Positions 1 to 8,157 of a stretch of 64,000 bases of DNA are shown in pieces. The DNA is taken from the NCBI RefSeq assembly GCF_900188485.1, contig NZ_FZPH01000008.1:273588-337587 (forward strand), read 5' to 3'. Each line of letters starts with the position of its first letter. Positions within the stretch are counted from its first letter, which is position 1. This stretch comes from Asanoa hainanensis (GTDB lineage Bacteria > Actinomycetota > Actinomycetes > Mycobacteriales > Micromonosporaceae). The position numbers and the translations under genes were made by a program. The notes below the pieces were generated by a model, which saw nothing but the letters and a program-made list of their open reading frames with translations, was not told the DNA's origin and ran no database searches.

Positions 1-70
1 GGTAGAGCTGGGTCAGCCGGCGGGGAAGCCGGTCTCGCAGGGCCATGGGGTGGTTGCTCTCGGACGCCAT
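1..70 (-). CDS. YczE-like membrane protein, N-terminal fragment
   Basis: The first 23 codons of a minus-strand gene that runs off the left edge, starting at ATG 70. The visible peptide begins MASESNHPMALRDRLPRRL and continues TQLY. The basic LRDRLPRRLTQLY stretch resembles the cytoplasmic N-terminus of YczE/YyaS/YitT-family membrane proteins. That family is known to be paired divergently with MocR regulators, which is the arrangement here (next gene starts at 131 on plus). Only the N-terminus is visible, so the assignment rests on 23 residues plus context. Confidence 0.5.
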   Translation of the reverse strand, partial: MASESNHPMALRDRLPRRLTQLY

Positions 71-86
71 GCATGCAACTCTGAAG

Positions 87-116
87 GCCAATTGGTTCGG
101 TACTGAAGAGCCAATT
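87..116. promoter_or_regulatory. Direct-repeat operator in the MocR/YczE divergent promoter
   Basis: The heptamer GCCAATT occurs at 87-93 and again at 110-116, a period of 23 bp, about two helical turns on the same DNA face. The first copy is extended into the palindrome CCAATTGG (88-95). The stretch is AT-rich against its surroundings and lies between the two divergent starts. MocR regulators are known to bind direct repeats upstream of their own gene, so this is a good candidate autoregulatory site. Confidence 0.5.
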
Positions 117-130
117 CGCGAGGAGTGGAT

Positions 131-1585
131 ATGACAAGCCTGGTCCGGGGTAGCCAACTCGCCCGCCTGCTCGGCCACTGGCACGCCCTGCCGGGCCGCC
201 GGCGGAACCCCGACTACGCCGCCCTGGCCGGCGCCGTGCGGGGCCTGCTCGCCGACGGCCGGCTGCCGTTGGGCATCCGGCTGCCCGCCGAACGCGAGTT
301 GGCCGAGGCGCTCAAGGTCAGCCGGACCACCGTGACGGCCGCGTACCGGGAGCTGCGCGACAGCGGCCACCTGACCAGCCGCCGCGGCGCGGGCAGTTGG
401 ACCACCCTGCCCGGCGGCCACCGGGTGGCCAGCACCGGCCTGTGGACCCCGCTCAACGACCTCGGCATGATCGACCTGGGTTGCGCCGCGCTCGCCGCGC
501 CACCCGAGCTGATCCCCGCCGCCCGCGCCGCGGCCGACGAGCTGCCGCGCTACCTGGGCGACGCCGGCTACCACCCGACCGGCCTGGTCGAGCTGCGCGA
601 GGCGGTCGCCCGCGGCTTCACCGACCGCGGCCTGCCGACCAGCCCCGACCAGATCATGGTCACCAGCGGCACCCAGCAGGCCCTCGACCTGGTGCTGCGG
701 CTTACGGTCCAGGCCGGCAACGGCGTACTCATGGAGTCGCCCACCTACCCCAACGCGCTCGCGGCGCTGTCGGCCCGCCGGGCCCGGATCACCACGCACG
801 GCCTGGACCCGGCGGCCGGCTGGGACGGCGAGCTGCTGCTCGGTGCGCTGCGCCAGAGCACACCCCGGCTGGCGTACGTCATCCCGGAGTTCCACAACCC
901 GACCGGCCACCTGATGCCGGCCGACCTGCGCGAGCGCCTCGTCGCCGCGGCCCACAGCACCGGCACCGACCTGGTCGTCGACGAGTCGTTCGTGGACCTC
1001 CCGCTGGATGGTGTGGAGGTGCCACCGCCGGTGGCGATGTTCGACCGCCACTCCCGCGTGATCACCATCGGCGGCATGAGCAAGCCGTACTGGGGCGGCC
1101 TGCGCATCGGCTGGGTCCGCGCCTCGGCGCCGACGGTCCAACGGCTGGCGGCGCTGCGGGTCGGCGTCGACATGTCGAGCCCGGTGCTGGACCAACTCGT
1201 GGCGGCCCAACTCCTGGACCGCGCGGACACGATCGTCCCGGCCCGGCGTTTGCAGCTCGCAACCCAACGCGACGCGCTGCTGGAAGCGTTGGCCGAGCAT
1301 CTGCCGGAGTGGCGGGTCCAGATCCCCCACGGCGGAGTGACCCTGTGGGCGGAGCTGGACGGCCCGATCTCCAGCGCGCTGGCGCGGGCCGCGGAGGAGG
1401 TCGGGGTGCGGTTGGCGCCGGGTCCGCGCTTCGGCCTGGACGGGACGTTGGAACGTTTCCTGCGGCTGCCGTACACACTGCCGGCTGGCGACCTGATCGA
1501 CGCGGTCAAGCGCATCGCTACGGTCCGCTACGACCTGGACCACGCCCCGCACCCAGGCTGGCGCAAGCCGGTCGTCATCGCCTGA
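131..1585 (+). CDS. MocR/GntR-family regulator with aminotransferase-like domain
   Basis: A PLP-dependent transcription factor of about 484 residues. Residues 25-90 form a GntR-type winged helix (DGRLPLGIRLPAERELAEAL, then VSRTTVTAAYRELRDSGHL). After a linker, residues 110-480 form a fold-type I aminotransferase domain; the motif ITIGGMSKPYWGGLRIG carries the presumed PLP lysine (SK). ATG 131 is preferred over GTG 125 because AGGAG (121-125) ends 5 nt before the ATG. MocR proteins sense PLP or an amino-acid adduct through the C-terminal domain. Divergence from a YczE-like gene suggests the YczR subgroup. The effector is not predictable from sequence. Confidence 0.88.
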   Translation: MTSLVRGSQLARLLGHWHALPGRRRNPDYAALAGAVRGLLADGRLPLGIRLPAERELAEALKVSRTTVTAAYRELRDSGHLTSRRGAGSWTTLPGGHRVASTGLWTPLNDLGMIDLGCAALAAPPELIPAARAAADELPRYLGDAGYHPTGLVELREAVARGFTDRGLPTSPDQIMVTSGTQQALDLVLRLTVQAGNGVLMESPTYPNALAALSARRARITTHGLDPAAGWDGELLLGALRQSTPRLAYVIPEFHNPTGHLMPADLRERLVAAAHSTGTDLVVDESFVDLPLDGVEVPPPVAMFDRHSRVITIGGMSKPYWGGLRIGWVRASAPTVQRLAALRVGVDMSSPVLDQLVAAQLLDRADTIVPARRLQLATQRDALLEALAEHLPEWRVQIPHGGVTLWAELDGPISSALARAAEEVGVRLAPGPRFGLDGTLERFLRLPYTLPAGDLIDAVKRIATVRYDLDHAPHPGWRKPVVIA

Positions 1586-1640
1586 CCAGATTCGCCAAGA
1601 CCAGATTCGCCAAGACAAGACCCAGATTCGGCAAGACCAG
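1584..1640. repeat. Short tandem repeat after the MocR gene
   Basis: The 15-mer GACCAGATTCGCCAA occurs twice back to back (1584-1598 and 1599-1613). A third, degenerate copy with an insertion follows (1614-1634). The array begins at the stop codon of the regulator. No function is visible. Confidence 0.6.
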
Positions 1641-1748
1641 GATCGTGTCCCGGGTCCGCCTGGGGCGCGACCGTCGCTCCCGCCGGGGACCGCTCCGCTG
1701 CGCTGCGCTGCCAGGTCCGCGGCGGGTCGCCCCCCAGCCACACGGCCG

Positions 1749-1798
1749 AGATCTAGGTAAATGATTGCTGCTCCAGCAGCAATCATTTACCTAGATCT
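1749..1798. repeat. 50-bp perfect palindrome (copy A)
   Basis: Two perfectly complementary 24-nt arms (1749-1772 and 1775-1798) separated by CC. The arms start AGATCTAGGTAA and end GATTGCTGCT. It lies in a gene-free region 150 bp past the MocR stop. It shares the GATCTAGGTAA ends and the central GCTGC/GCAGC with the palindrome at 1922-1977. No T-tract follows it, so it does not look like an ordinary intrinsic terminator. Confidence 0.85.
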
Positions 1799-1921
1799 GC
1801 CGATAAACGCGTGAGCGGCGGCGTGTTCGCGCCGAACGGGCACCAAACGTCAGTGGCTGATCCCGCCGGGTCGCGCTCCTGGCGTGTCCGTCCCGGACTC
1901 GCCGCCGCGGACGCGTCTGGT

Positions 1922-1977
1922 GCCGGATCTAGGTAATTCGATGCTGCGAGAGCAGCAATTTCTTACCTAGATCCGGC
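1922..1977. repeat. Related palindrome (copy B)
   Basis: Perfect 15-nt outer arms (1922-1936 and 1963-1977, GCCGGATCTAGGTAA and its complement). An inner GCTGC/GCAGC stem (1943-1947 and 1952-1956) closes a GAGA loop, with a mismatched internal bulge between the stems. Outer and inner elements match copy A, while the sequence between them has diverged. The shared architecture points to a repeat family rather than chance. Confidence 0.8.
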
Positions 1978-2085
1978 GGCAGGCGGGTCGACGCCGCGCG
2001 TCTGTGCTTCGGGCGACGTGGCCGCCGGTAGATCGACGCCTTGGCCGAAGGCCCGGCGATCGCCGACGCGTCGCCAAGGCCTGCG

Positions 2086-2420
2086 CCGGCTCGCGCCGCG
2101 CCGTGCCGGCTCGCGCCGCGCCGTGCCGGCTCGCGCCGCGCCGTGCCGGCTCGCGCCGCGCCGCGCCGTGCCGTGCCGGCTCGCGCCGTGCCGTGCCGCG
2201 CCGTGCCGCGCCGTGCCGCGCCGTGCCGCGCCGTGCCGTGCCGCGCCGCGCCGTGCCGTGCCGTGCCGTGCCGTGCCGTGCCGTGCCGTGCCGTGCCGTG
2301 CCGCGCCGTGCCGTGCCGTGCCGTGCCGTGCCGTGCCGTGCCGTGCCGCGCCGTGCCGTGCCGCGCCGTGCCGGCTCGCGCCGCGCCGTGCCGGCTCGCG
2401 CCGCGCCGTGCCGGCCCGCG
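2086..2420. repeat. Pentanucleotide tandem array, 67 units of CCGYG
   Basis: 335 bp of uninterrupted pentamers in perfect register with no indel. Most units are CCGTG or CCGCG, with some CCGGC and TCGCG. At both ends the units form a 20-bp higher-order repeat (CCGGC TCGCG CCGCG CCGTG); the centre is mainly CCGTG runs. The period of 5 with no stop-forming register keeps all three plus frames and a minus frame open, giving spurious ORFs that are not credible genes. It lies between the palindromes and the fadD terminator. Confidence 0.92.
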
Positions 2421-2466
2421 TCCGCGGTCGCCGGGTGCGGGTCGGGTGAGTGGGCAGAGACAGAGC

Positions 2467-2501
2467 GGCCCGCCGGTGGCTGAGTGCCAATCCGGCGGGC
2501 C
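2467..2501 (-). terminator. Hairpin terminator downstream of the acyl-CoA ligase
   Basis: Inverted repeat GGCCCGCCGG (2467-2476) and CCGGCGGGCC (2492-2501), a 10-bp GC stem with a 15-nt loop. It lies 13 nt past the stop codon of the minus-strand acyl-CoA ligase. There is no long U-tract, as is usual in high-GC actinobacteria. Confidence 0.6.
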
Positions 2502-2513
2502 TTCTGGTGGCGC

Positions 2514-4334
2514 TTAGATCTCGGCGAGGGTGCCCTCGTACATCTTGTTGATCTCGTCTGCGAAGTTGGCCTCCACGCCGCGGCGCTTGACCTTCATTGA
2601 CGGCGTGACCTCGCCGTCCTCGATCGTCAGGTCGCGGGGGAGGATGGTGAACTTCTTGATCGTTTCCCAGCGGTTGAGTTTCGCGTTGAGCTCCGTCACG
2701 TAGCCCTCGACCATCTCGTGGGCCTGGGGTGACGCGACGATCTCCGCGTACGGCTTGCCGGCCAGGTCGCCGCTCGCTGCCCACGCCGCGATCGCGTCCG
2801 GGTCCAGGGTGATCAGCATCGTGCAGAAGTTGCGGGCCTGGCCGACCACGATCGCTTGGGAGGTGTACGGGCAGATGGCCTTGAAGAGGCCCTCGATGTG
2901 CGACGGGGCGATGTATTTTCCGCCCGAGGTCTTCACCAGGTCCTTCTTGCGGTCGGTGATCTTCAGGAAGCGGTCTTCGCTGATCTCGCCGATGTCACCG
3001 GTGCGGAAGAAGCCGTCCTCGGTGAACGCGGCCGCGGTCTCCTCGGGCAGGTTGTGGTAGCCGCGCATGACCGGTGTGCCGCGCAGCAGCACCTCGCCGT
3101 CCGAGTCGATCTTGCACTCCAGGTCGCCCAGCGGCTGGCCGACCGTGCCGATGCGCAACCCGCCCGGGCGGTTGACGAAGTTGCCCGCGCTCGTCTCGGT
3201 CAGGCCGTAGCCCTCGGAGATCGGCAGGCCCGCCGCCGCGAAGAACTCCGAGATGTCGACGCTCAGCGGCGCCGCGCCCGAGACCAGCGTGCGGATGTTG
3301 CCGCCCAGCCGGGCCTGCAGCTTGCTGAAGACCAGCTTGGTGGCGATGGCGTACTGCATGCGAAGGCCCGCCGGGACCGGCTGGTCCGCCTGCTCCAGCT
3401 GGACCTTGCGCTTGCCCGTGGCCACCGCCCACCCGAAGATCTTGGCCTTGGCGCCGCCCTCGGACGTGGCGTTGGTGATCGCCTTGTTGTAGACCTTCTC
3501 GAAGATCCGGGGCGCGCCGCACATCAGGGTGGGCTTCACGACGCCGAGGTTGTCGACCAGCACGTCGATCCGGCCGTCGACGTAGGTCGGCAGGCCGACG
3601 TGGATGATGCCGCACAGCAGCGTCTTGCCGAACGAGTGCGACAGCGGCAACCAGAGATATTGCAGGTCGTCGGCGCGCAGGATGCCCAGGTCCGCCTGCG
3701 CGACGGCCTCCCAGCACCAACCCGCGTGCAGCAGCTCGACGCCCTTGGGGCGCCCGGTGGTGCCGGAGGTGTAGATCAGGGTGGCCAGGCTGTCGGGGGC
3801 GATCTCGGCGACCAGCCGCTCGATCAGCTCCGGGTCGCCGGCCAGCGCGGCGGCGCCCTGCTTCTCCAGGTCGGCCATCGTGAGCTGGGGCGGGCTCGCG
3901 GCCGGGTCGGCGTCACCGTCGATCAGCACGACGTGGGTGACCGCGGGCAGGTTCGCACCGGCCAGCTTGCCGGCCTGCATCGCGTTCTCCGCGACGACGA
4001 CCTTGGAGCCCGAGTCGGCGATGATGAAGGTCGCGTCCTCCGGCTCGGTGGTCGGGTAGACCGTGGTGGTCGCCGCCCCCGCGCACATGATGCCGAGGTC
4101 GGCGATGACCCACTCGAGGCGGGTGTTGGCGATGATGGCGACGCGCTCCTCGGCGCCGACGCCGAGGCCGTGCAGTCCGGCAGCCAGGGACCGGGCGCGC
4201 TCGCCCACCTGCTGCCAGGTCATCCACTGCGGACCAGACGCACCCGGGTAGCCGAACGCCCGCGCGTCGGGCGAAGCGGCGACACGCTGGAGGAACATGT
4301 CGGGGATCGACCGGTAAGGGACATCGAGCGACAT
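2514..4334 (-). CDS. Long-chain fatty acid-CoA ligase (AMP-binding)
   Basis: A 606-aa member of the ANL superfamily that activates long-chain fatty acids to acyl-AMP and then acyl-CoA. The P-loop-like AMP-binding motif TLIYTSGTTGRPKG is near residue 190. The EGYGLTET motif is mid-protein, and the hinge region TGDIGEISEDRFLKITDRKKDLVKTSGGK precedes the C-terminal lobe, which carries the catalytic lysine near the end. The full length fits the FAA1/FadD15-type clade. ATG 4334 is preceded by AAGGTGG. The gene stands alone between a repeat-rich intergenic region and a terpene synthase on the same strand, 141 bp upstream; no shared operon is evident. Confidence 0.93.
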   Translation of the reverse strand: MSLDVPYRSIPDMFLQRVAASPDARAFGYPGASGPQWMTWQQVGERARSLAAGLHGLGVGAEERVAIIANTRLEWVIADLGIMCAGAATTTVYPTTEPEDATFIIADSGSKVVVAENAMQAGKLAGANLPAVTHVVLIDGDADPAASPPQLTMADLEKQGAAALAGDPELIERLVAEIAPDSLATLIYTSGTTGRPKGVELLHAGWCWEAVAQADLGILRADDLQYLWLPLSHSFGKTLLCGIIHVGLPTYVDGRIDVLVDNLGVVKPTLMCGAPRIFEKVYNKAITNATSEGGAKAKIFGWAVATGKRKVQLEQADQPVPAGLRMQYAIATKLVFSKLQARLGGNIRTLVSGAAPLSVDISEFFAAAGLPISEGYGLTETSAGNFVNRPGGLRIGTVGQPLGDLECKIDSDGEVLLRGTPVMRGYHNLPEETAAAFTEDGFFRTGDIGEISEDRFLKITDRKKDLVKTSGGKYIAPSHIEGLFKAICPYTSQAIVVGQARNFCTMLITLDPDAIAAWAASGDLAGKPYAEIVASPQAHEMVEGYVTELNAKLNRWETIKKFTILPRDLTIEDGEVTPSMKVKRRGVEANFADEINKMYEGTLAEI

Positions 4335-4451
4335 ATCCGGAAACCACCTTTAGTCGGCCATGTGATTGCGGTCACTCTCACGATTGCTACCGAAGAGTAT
4401 GGCTAACCGGTACGTCGATGCCAGTCCCCGAGCGTACGTGTCGATCATGGG

Positions 4452-4479
4452 CTGACCAGGGTCTTTATCCTGGACTCAG
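4452..4479 (-). terminator. Possible terminator at the terpene synthase stop
   Basis: CTGACCAGG (4452-4460) pairs with CCTGG and CAG (4469-4473 and 4477-4479) with a two-base bulge. The loop is AT-rich, and the hairpin overlaps the stop codon of the terpene synthase. The stem is short, so this is tentative. Confidence 0.35.
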
Positions 4480-5423
4480 GGGTGGTAGCGCAGCGCGCCC
4501 AGCGACCAGTCGTACGTGCCCCGCAACCAGCGGCGCCGGGACTGCAGCATGCGCGACAACCGACCGTCGGCGTCGGCCAGCACCTCGGCCTCCAACGCGC
4601 CGTAGGCGGCCAGCCCCGCGTTGTACCGCGCCGCCGCCTCGGTCAGGGCCGCCCGCTCCGGCCAGGTCAGCTCGTACGCGATGACCGTGGCCAGGTTGTG
4701 CCCGTCGCGCAGGCGTTCCTTCCCGTACGAGAAGACGTCGTTGCACCAGCACACGAGATCGGCGGCCAGCAGGTCGAGCCGGACCACCCGCGGGTCGACC
4801 CGGTCGACGGTGGCGGCCAGCCCGTCCGTGGCCAGGTCGGTCAGCGCGAAGCTGGGCAGCACGGCACCGGTGTGCCGGCGCATCTGCACGTACTCGGCGA
4901 ACCGCGGCACCCGGTGCAGCTGCCGGTTGGTCGCCTCCCAGAGCAGGGCGAACAGGTACTCGCGGAAGGCCGCGGCGAACTTGAGCAAGCCGCCCGGCCG
5001 GCCCAAAGCCCGCACCCGGCGGCACAGGTCGTGCAGCGCGGCCGCGGTCGGTCCGGCCGGCTGGTAGCCCGCGTGCGCGGTCGTGCCGAACCGGTCGACC
5101 ACCTCGAGCAGCGGCGCCAGCGCGGGCGCGAGCCGGGCCGGGTTGGCACCGAGCTCGTCCTCGTCGCACCGGTCGTCGAACGCGAACAGCCAGGTGATCA
5201 GGTCGGCCAGCAGCTTGACCGCCGACAGGGACACCTCGGGACAGGCCCGCGCCGCGAGCGAGGCGGCGTCGGCCCGGGCCAGCCGCTCCCTGGCGGCCGG
5301 CGACGGCACCAGGCCGAACGCGTCCGCCCAGTCGGCGGAGTGCGCGGCGACCTCGGCGACCGCTGGGTGGACCAGCGACTCGTACGGCGGCGGGGTCAAC
5401 GCCGTCGCCGCGAACGTCCGCAT
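4476..5423 (-). CDS. Class I terpene synthase
   Basis: A 315-aa class I terpene cyclase, normal size for a bacterial single-domain enzyme. The aspartate-rich Mg-binding motif DDRCDE is at residues 83-88. The NSE triad N228-S232-E236 lies in NDVFSYGKE. The pyrophosphate-sensor arginine fits R182 (46 residues before the NSE motif), and the C-terminal RY pair is R312-Y313. All catalytic elements are present, so it should be active, cyclising farnesyl diphosphate or a related prenyl diphosphate. The product cannot be read from sequence. ATG 5423 sits at the family N-terminus; the longer open frame upstream is antisense shadow. No prenyltransferase, P450 or tailoring gene is adjacent. Confidence 0.9.
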   Translation of the reverse strand: MRTFAATALTPPPYESLVHPAVAEVAAHSADWADAFGLVPSPAARERLARADAASLAARACPEVSLSAVKLLADLITWLFAFDDRCDEDELGANPARLAPALAPLLEVVDRFGTTAHAGYQPAGPTAAALHDLCRRVRALGRPGGLLKFAAAFREYLFALLWEATNRQLHRVPRFAEYVQMRRHTGAVLPSFALTDLATDGLAATVDRVDPRVVRLDLLAADLVCWCNDVFSYGKERLRDGHNLATVIAYELTWPERAALTEAAARYNAGLAAYGALEAEVLADADGRLSRMLQSRRRWLRGTYDWSLGALRYHP

Positions 5424-5494
5424 CCCACCCCCAGCCCGTACCCGATGATGTCTGGCGACCGGCCGGCGAGGGAACGGGTGGTTCGGTCGATGCC

Positions 5495-6124
5495 TCAGAT
5501 CTTCAGCGGGGACGTCCGCAGCCGATCGGCCAGCTCGGGCGGACCGTCGATCTGAACCCGGGTGGCCCGTTGCCGCCCGGACAGGAAATAGGCGAGCTCG
5601 CCGGGCGCACCGACCAGCCGGAGCGGCTCGCCGCCGGCGCCCGTGGTGACCTCGCCGAACCCGGGCGCCTGCACCAGCAGCGCGGCCGGGAACTTGCGCA
5701 GCCGGAGCCGGGCGATCAGCGACGCGCTCTTCCAGAGCGCCGCCTGGTCCTCCTTGGGCAGGTCGCGCGGCTGCCAGCCGGCCTGGGCCCGCCGCACGTC
5801 CTCGTGGTGCACGAAGAACTCGAGCCCGTTCGTCATGCCCTCGACCAGCGGGTTGCTGACCGGGCTCCACAACGGCGGGTTTCGGACCAGTTCGACGAGA
5901 TCCGGGTACGGGCGGGAGGCGAACGACCGCAGCATGTTGCGCGCGTGCGACCGCAGCGGCGGGATGAACATGCCGAGGCTGGCGTCCGGCCGCCGCTCGC
6001 GGATGACCAGGTGCGCGGCCAGGTCGCGGGCGACCCAACCGGTGCACATCGTCGGCGCGTCCGGGCCGACAGTGCTGAAAAGGTCGGCAAGTTTCCGACG
6101 TTCGGACCGTACGAACCGCGACAT
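5495..6124 (-). CDS. TIGR03085-type (DinB/maleylpyruvate isomerase-like) protein
   Basis: A 209-aa protein starting MSRFVRSERRKLADLF, with the motif TGWVARDLAAHLVIRERRPD near residue 40. This fits the N-terminal four-helix bundle of actinobacterial TIGR03085 / mycothiol-dependent maleylpyruvate isomerase-like proteins; H-x3-E-type residues and a later HHEDVRRAQ may form the metal site. Members are putative thiol-dependent metal-binding enzymes of unknown substrate. ATG 6124 is preferred over upstream starts because it matches the family N-terminus. It is divergent from the ABC exporter genes, 164 bp away. Confidence 0.75.
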   Translation of the reverse strand: MSRFVRSERRKLADLFSTVGPDAPTMCTGWVARDLAAHLVIRERRPDASLGMFIPPLRSHARNMLRSFASRPYPDLVELVRNPPLWSPVSNPLVEGMTNGLEFFVHHEDVRRAQAGWQPRDLPKEDQAALWKSASLIARLRLRKFPAALLVQAPGFGEVTTGAGGEPLRLVGAPGELAYFLSGRQRATRVQIDGPPELADRLRTSPLKI

Positions 6125-6288
6125 GGCGAGAATCGTAGCCAGGGTGTGCCACGACACACCCCGCTGTGACGGTGGACACATGGAATACCCGCTCGCCCGG
6201 AGGGCTTGGGTCCGGTAAGGATTACGGTGGAATTTCGCGGCTTACCCCCTGGGTGCAGCCGAGCGGTCAGACAGAGGGGCAAAACATA

Positions 6289-8157
6289 GTGGCGAGCGTG
6301 ACCAGTCGGGACGTGCTCGCCCGGGGCTTCCGCGTGCTCGGCCGGGCCATCAAGGACGAACCCCGCATCTTCGCGTTCGCGGTCGGCGGCAGCGTGCTCT
6401 TCGGTGGCCTGGTCGTGGGCAGCGCGTACGTGATCGGGCACATCGTCGGGAAGATCATCGTGCCGGCCATCGAGGACGGTGCGGTCGACAACGCGCTGCT
6501 CTGGCTCGGCGCGCTCGCGGTGCTGGCGATCAGCGTGCTCCGGGTGGTCGGCATCTTCGGCCGCCGGCTCGGTGCCGGCTACATGCAGTTCCGCCTCCAG
6601 GCCCGCTACCGGCGCCTGGTCACCGGCCGCTACCTCGACCTCCCGCTCTCCTGGCACCACCGGCACGCGACCGGCACCCTGCTCTCCAACGCCAACTCCG
6701 ACGTCGAGGCCGCCTGGTTCCCGATCGCGCCCCTGCCGTTCGCGGTCGGCACGCTGGTGATGCTGCTCGGCGCCGTCGGGTCGCTGTTCCTGACCGACTG
6801 GGTGCTCGCCCTGGTCGGCCTGGCCACCTTCGCCGGGCTGTTCCTGATCAACGTCTTCTACTCGCGCCGGATGGCGCCGCGCCAGGCCCGCGCCCAGCTC
6901 ATGCGGGGCGAGGTCAGCGCGATCGCGCACGAGAGCTTCGACGGCGCGCTGGTGGTCAAGACGATGGGCCGCGAGGGTCAGGAGACCGACCGCTTCGCCG
7001 GCCAGGCCCGCGAGCTCCGCGACGCGCTGATCTCGGTCGGCCGGCTGCGGGGCCTGTTCGACCCGCTGATGGAGACGCTGCCGAGCCTCGGCACGCTGGC
7101 CGTGCTGATCGTCGGCACGTTCCGGCTGCGGGCCGGCGACATCTCGGTGACCGACCTGGTCAGCATCGCGTTCCTGTTCACCGTGCTGGCCTTCCCGGTG
7201 CGCGCGATCGGCTGGGTGCTGGCCGAGCTGCCGCGCAGCGTGGCGGGTTGGGACCGCCTCCAGCACGTGCTCACGGCCACCGGCGAGATGCGTTACGGCA
7301 CGATAAGTCCGGAAAAGTCGGACAGCCCGGCCCGACTCGCCTTCGACGGCGTCGACTACGCCTATCCCACCGGCGCCGACACCGACGACATGGCCGCCGC
7401 CGCGACGCAGGACGAGCACGGCCCGACCGTCCTGCACGACATCAGCCTCGTCGTCCCCGAGGGCCGCACGGTCGCCCTGGTCGGCCCGACCGGTTCCGGC
7501 AAGTCGACGATCGCCTCGCTCGCGGTGCGGCTGGTCGACCCGGCCACCGGCACGATCAGCATCGACGGCCACGACCTGCCGGACCTGACCGCCGCCGCGC
7601 TGGCCGACAACGCCGCGCTCGTCGCGCAGATCCCGTTCATCTTCGACGACTCGGTGCGCGCCAACGTCGCCCTCGACCGGCCCGGCATCGACGACGACGC
7701 GATCTGGGCCGCGCTGCGGCTCGCCCAGGCCGACGAGTTCATCGCGCGCCTGCCCGAGGGCCTCGACACGATGGTCGGCGAGCGCGGCACCTCGCTCTCC
7801 GGCGGCCAGCGGCAGCGCCTCACGCTGGCCCGCGCCCTGGCCGGCCGGCCCAGGCTGCTGGTGCTCGACGACGCCACCAGCGCGGTCGACCCCCGGGTCG
7901 AGGCGGCGATCCTGGCCGCCCTGCGCGGCGGTGAGCAGCCCACGTCGATCATGGTGGTCGCCTACCGGCGGGCCACGATCGCGCTCGCCGACGAGGTCGT
8001 CTACATCGAGCACGGGCGGGTGGTCGCCGCCGGCACCCACAGCGAGCTGCTGGCCAGCACACCGGGGTACGCCGACCTGGTCACCGCCTACGAGCGGGCC
8101 GAGGCCGAGCGGGAGCGCGAGCACGCGTACGAGGACGAAGGGGCGGTGACCGCGTGA
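6289..8157 (+). CDS. ABC exporter subunit A (degenerate NBD)
   Basis: A 622-aa half-transporter: six-helix exporter domain (about 25-330) fused to an ATP-binding domain. Walker A GPTGSGKS is near residue 398, and a canonical LSGGQRQR signature near 502. The Walker B is LLVLDDAT, with Asp in place of the catalytic Glu, and the H-loop is AYRRAT, with Tyr in place of His. Its own ATP site is therefore predicted non-hydrolytic, while its signature can complete the partner's site. GTG 6289 is chosen because AGAGGGG lies upstream and the family N-terminus begins there. It overlaps the next gene by 4 nt (GTGA), so the two are translationally coupled. The substrate is unknown. Confidence 0.92.
   Translation: MASVTSRDVLARGFRVLGRAIKDEPRIFAFAVGGSVLFGGLVVGSAYVIGHIVGKIIVPAIEDGAVDNALLWLGALAVLAISVLRVVGIFGRRLGAGYMQFRLQARYRRLVTGRYLDLPLSWHHRHATGTLLSNANSDVEAAWFPIAPLPFAVGTLVMLLGAVGSLFLTDWVLALVGLATFAGLFLINVFYSRRMAPRQARAQLMRGEVSAIAHESFDGALVVKTMGREGQETDRFAGQARELRDALISVGRLRGLFDPLMETLPSLGTLAVLIVGTFRLRAGDISVTDLVSIAFLFTVLAFPVRAIGWVLAELPRSVAGWDRLQHVLTATGEMRYGTISPEKSDSPARLAFDGVDYAYPTGADTDDMAAAATQDEHGPTVLHDISLVVPEGRTVALVGPTGSGKSTIASLAVRLVDPATGTISIDGHDLPDLTAAALADNAALVAQIPFIFDDSVRANVALDRPGIDDDAIWAALRLAQADEFIARLPEGLDTMVGERGTSLSGGQRQRLTLARALAGRPRLLVLDDATSAVDPRVEAAILAALRGGEQPTSIMVVAYRRATIALADEVVYIEHGRVVAAGTHSELLASTPGYADLVTAYERAEAEREREHAYEDEGAVTA

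Noticed and set aside
1963..2784. Open frames across the pentamer array on both strands
   Set aside because: They arise because the 5-bp unit has no stop in the frames concerned; the products are RAVPC/RHGTA repeats with no start signal or conserved part.
5833..8124. 763-codon minus frame over the ABC exporter gene
   Set aside because: Antisense to a motif-complete ABC subunit; no ribosome-binding site or domain.
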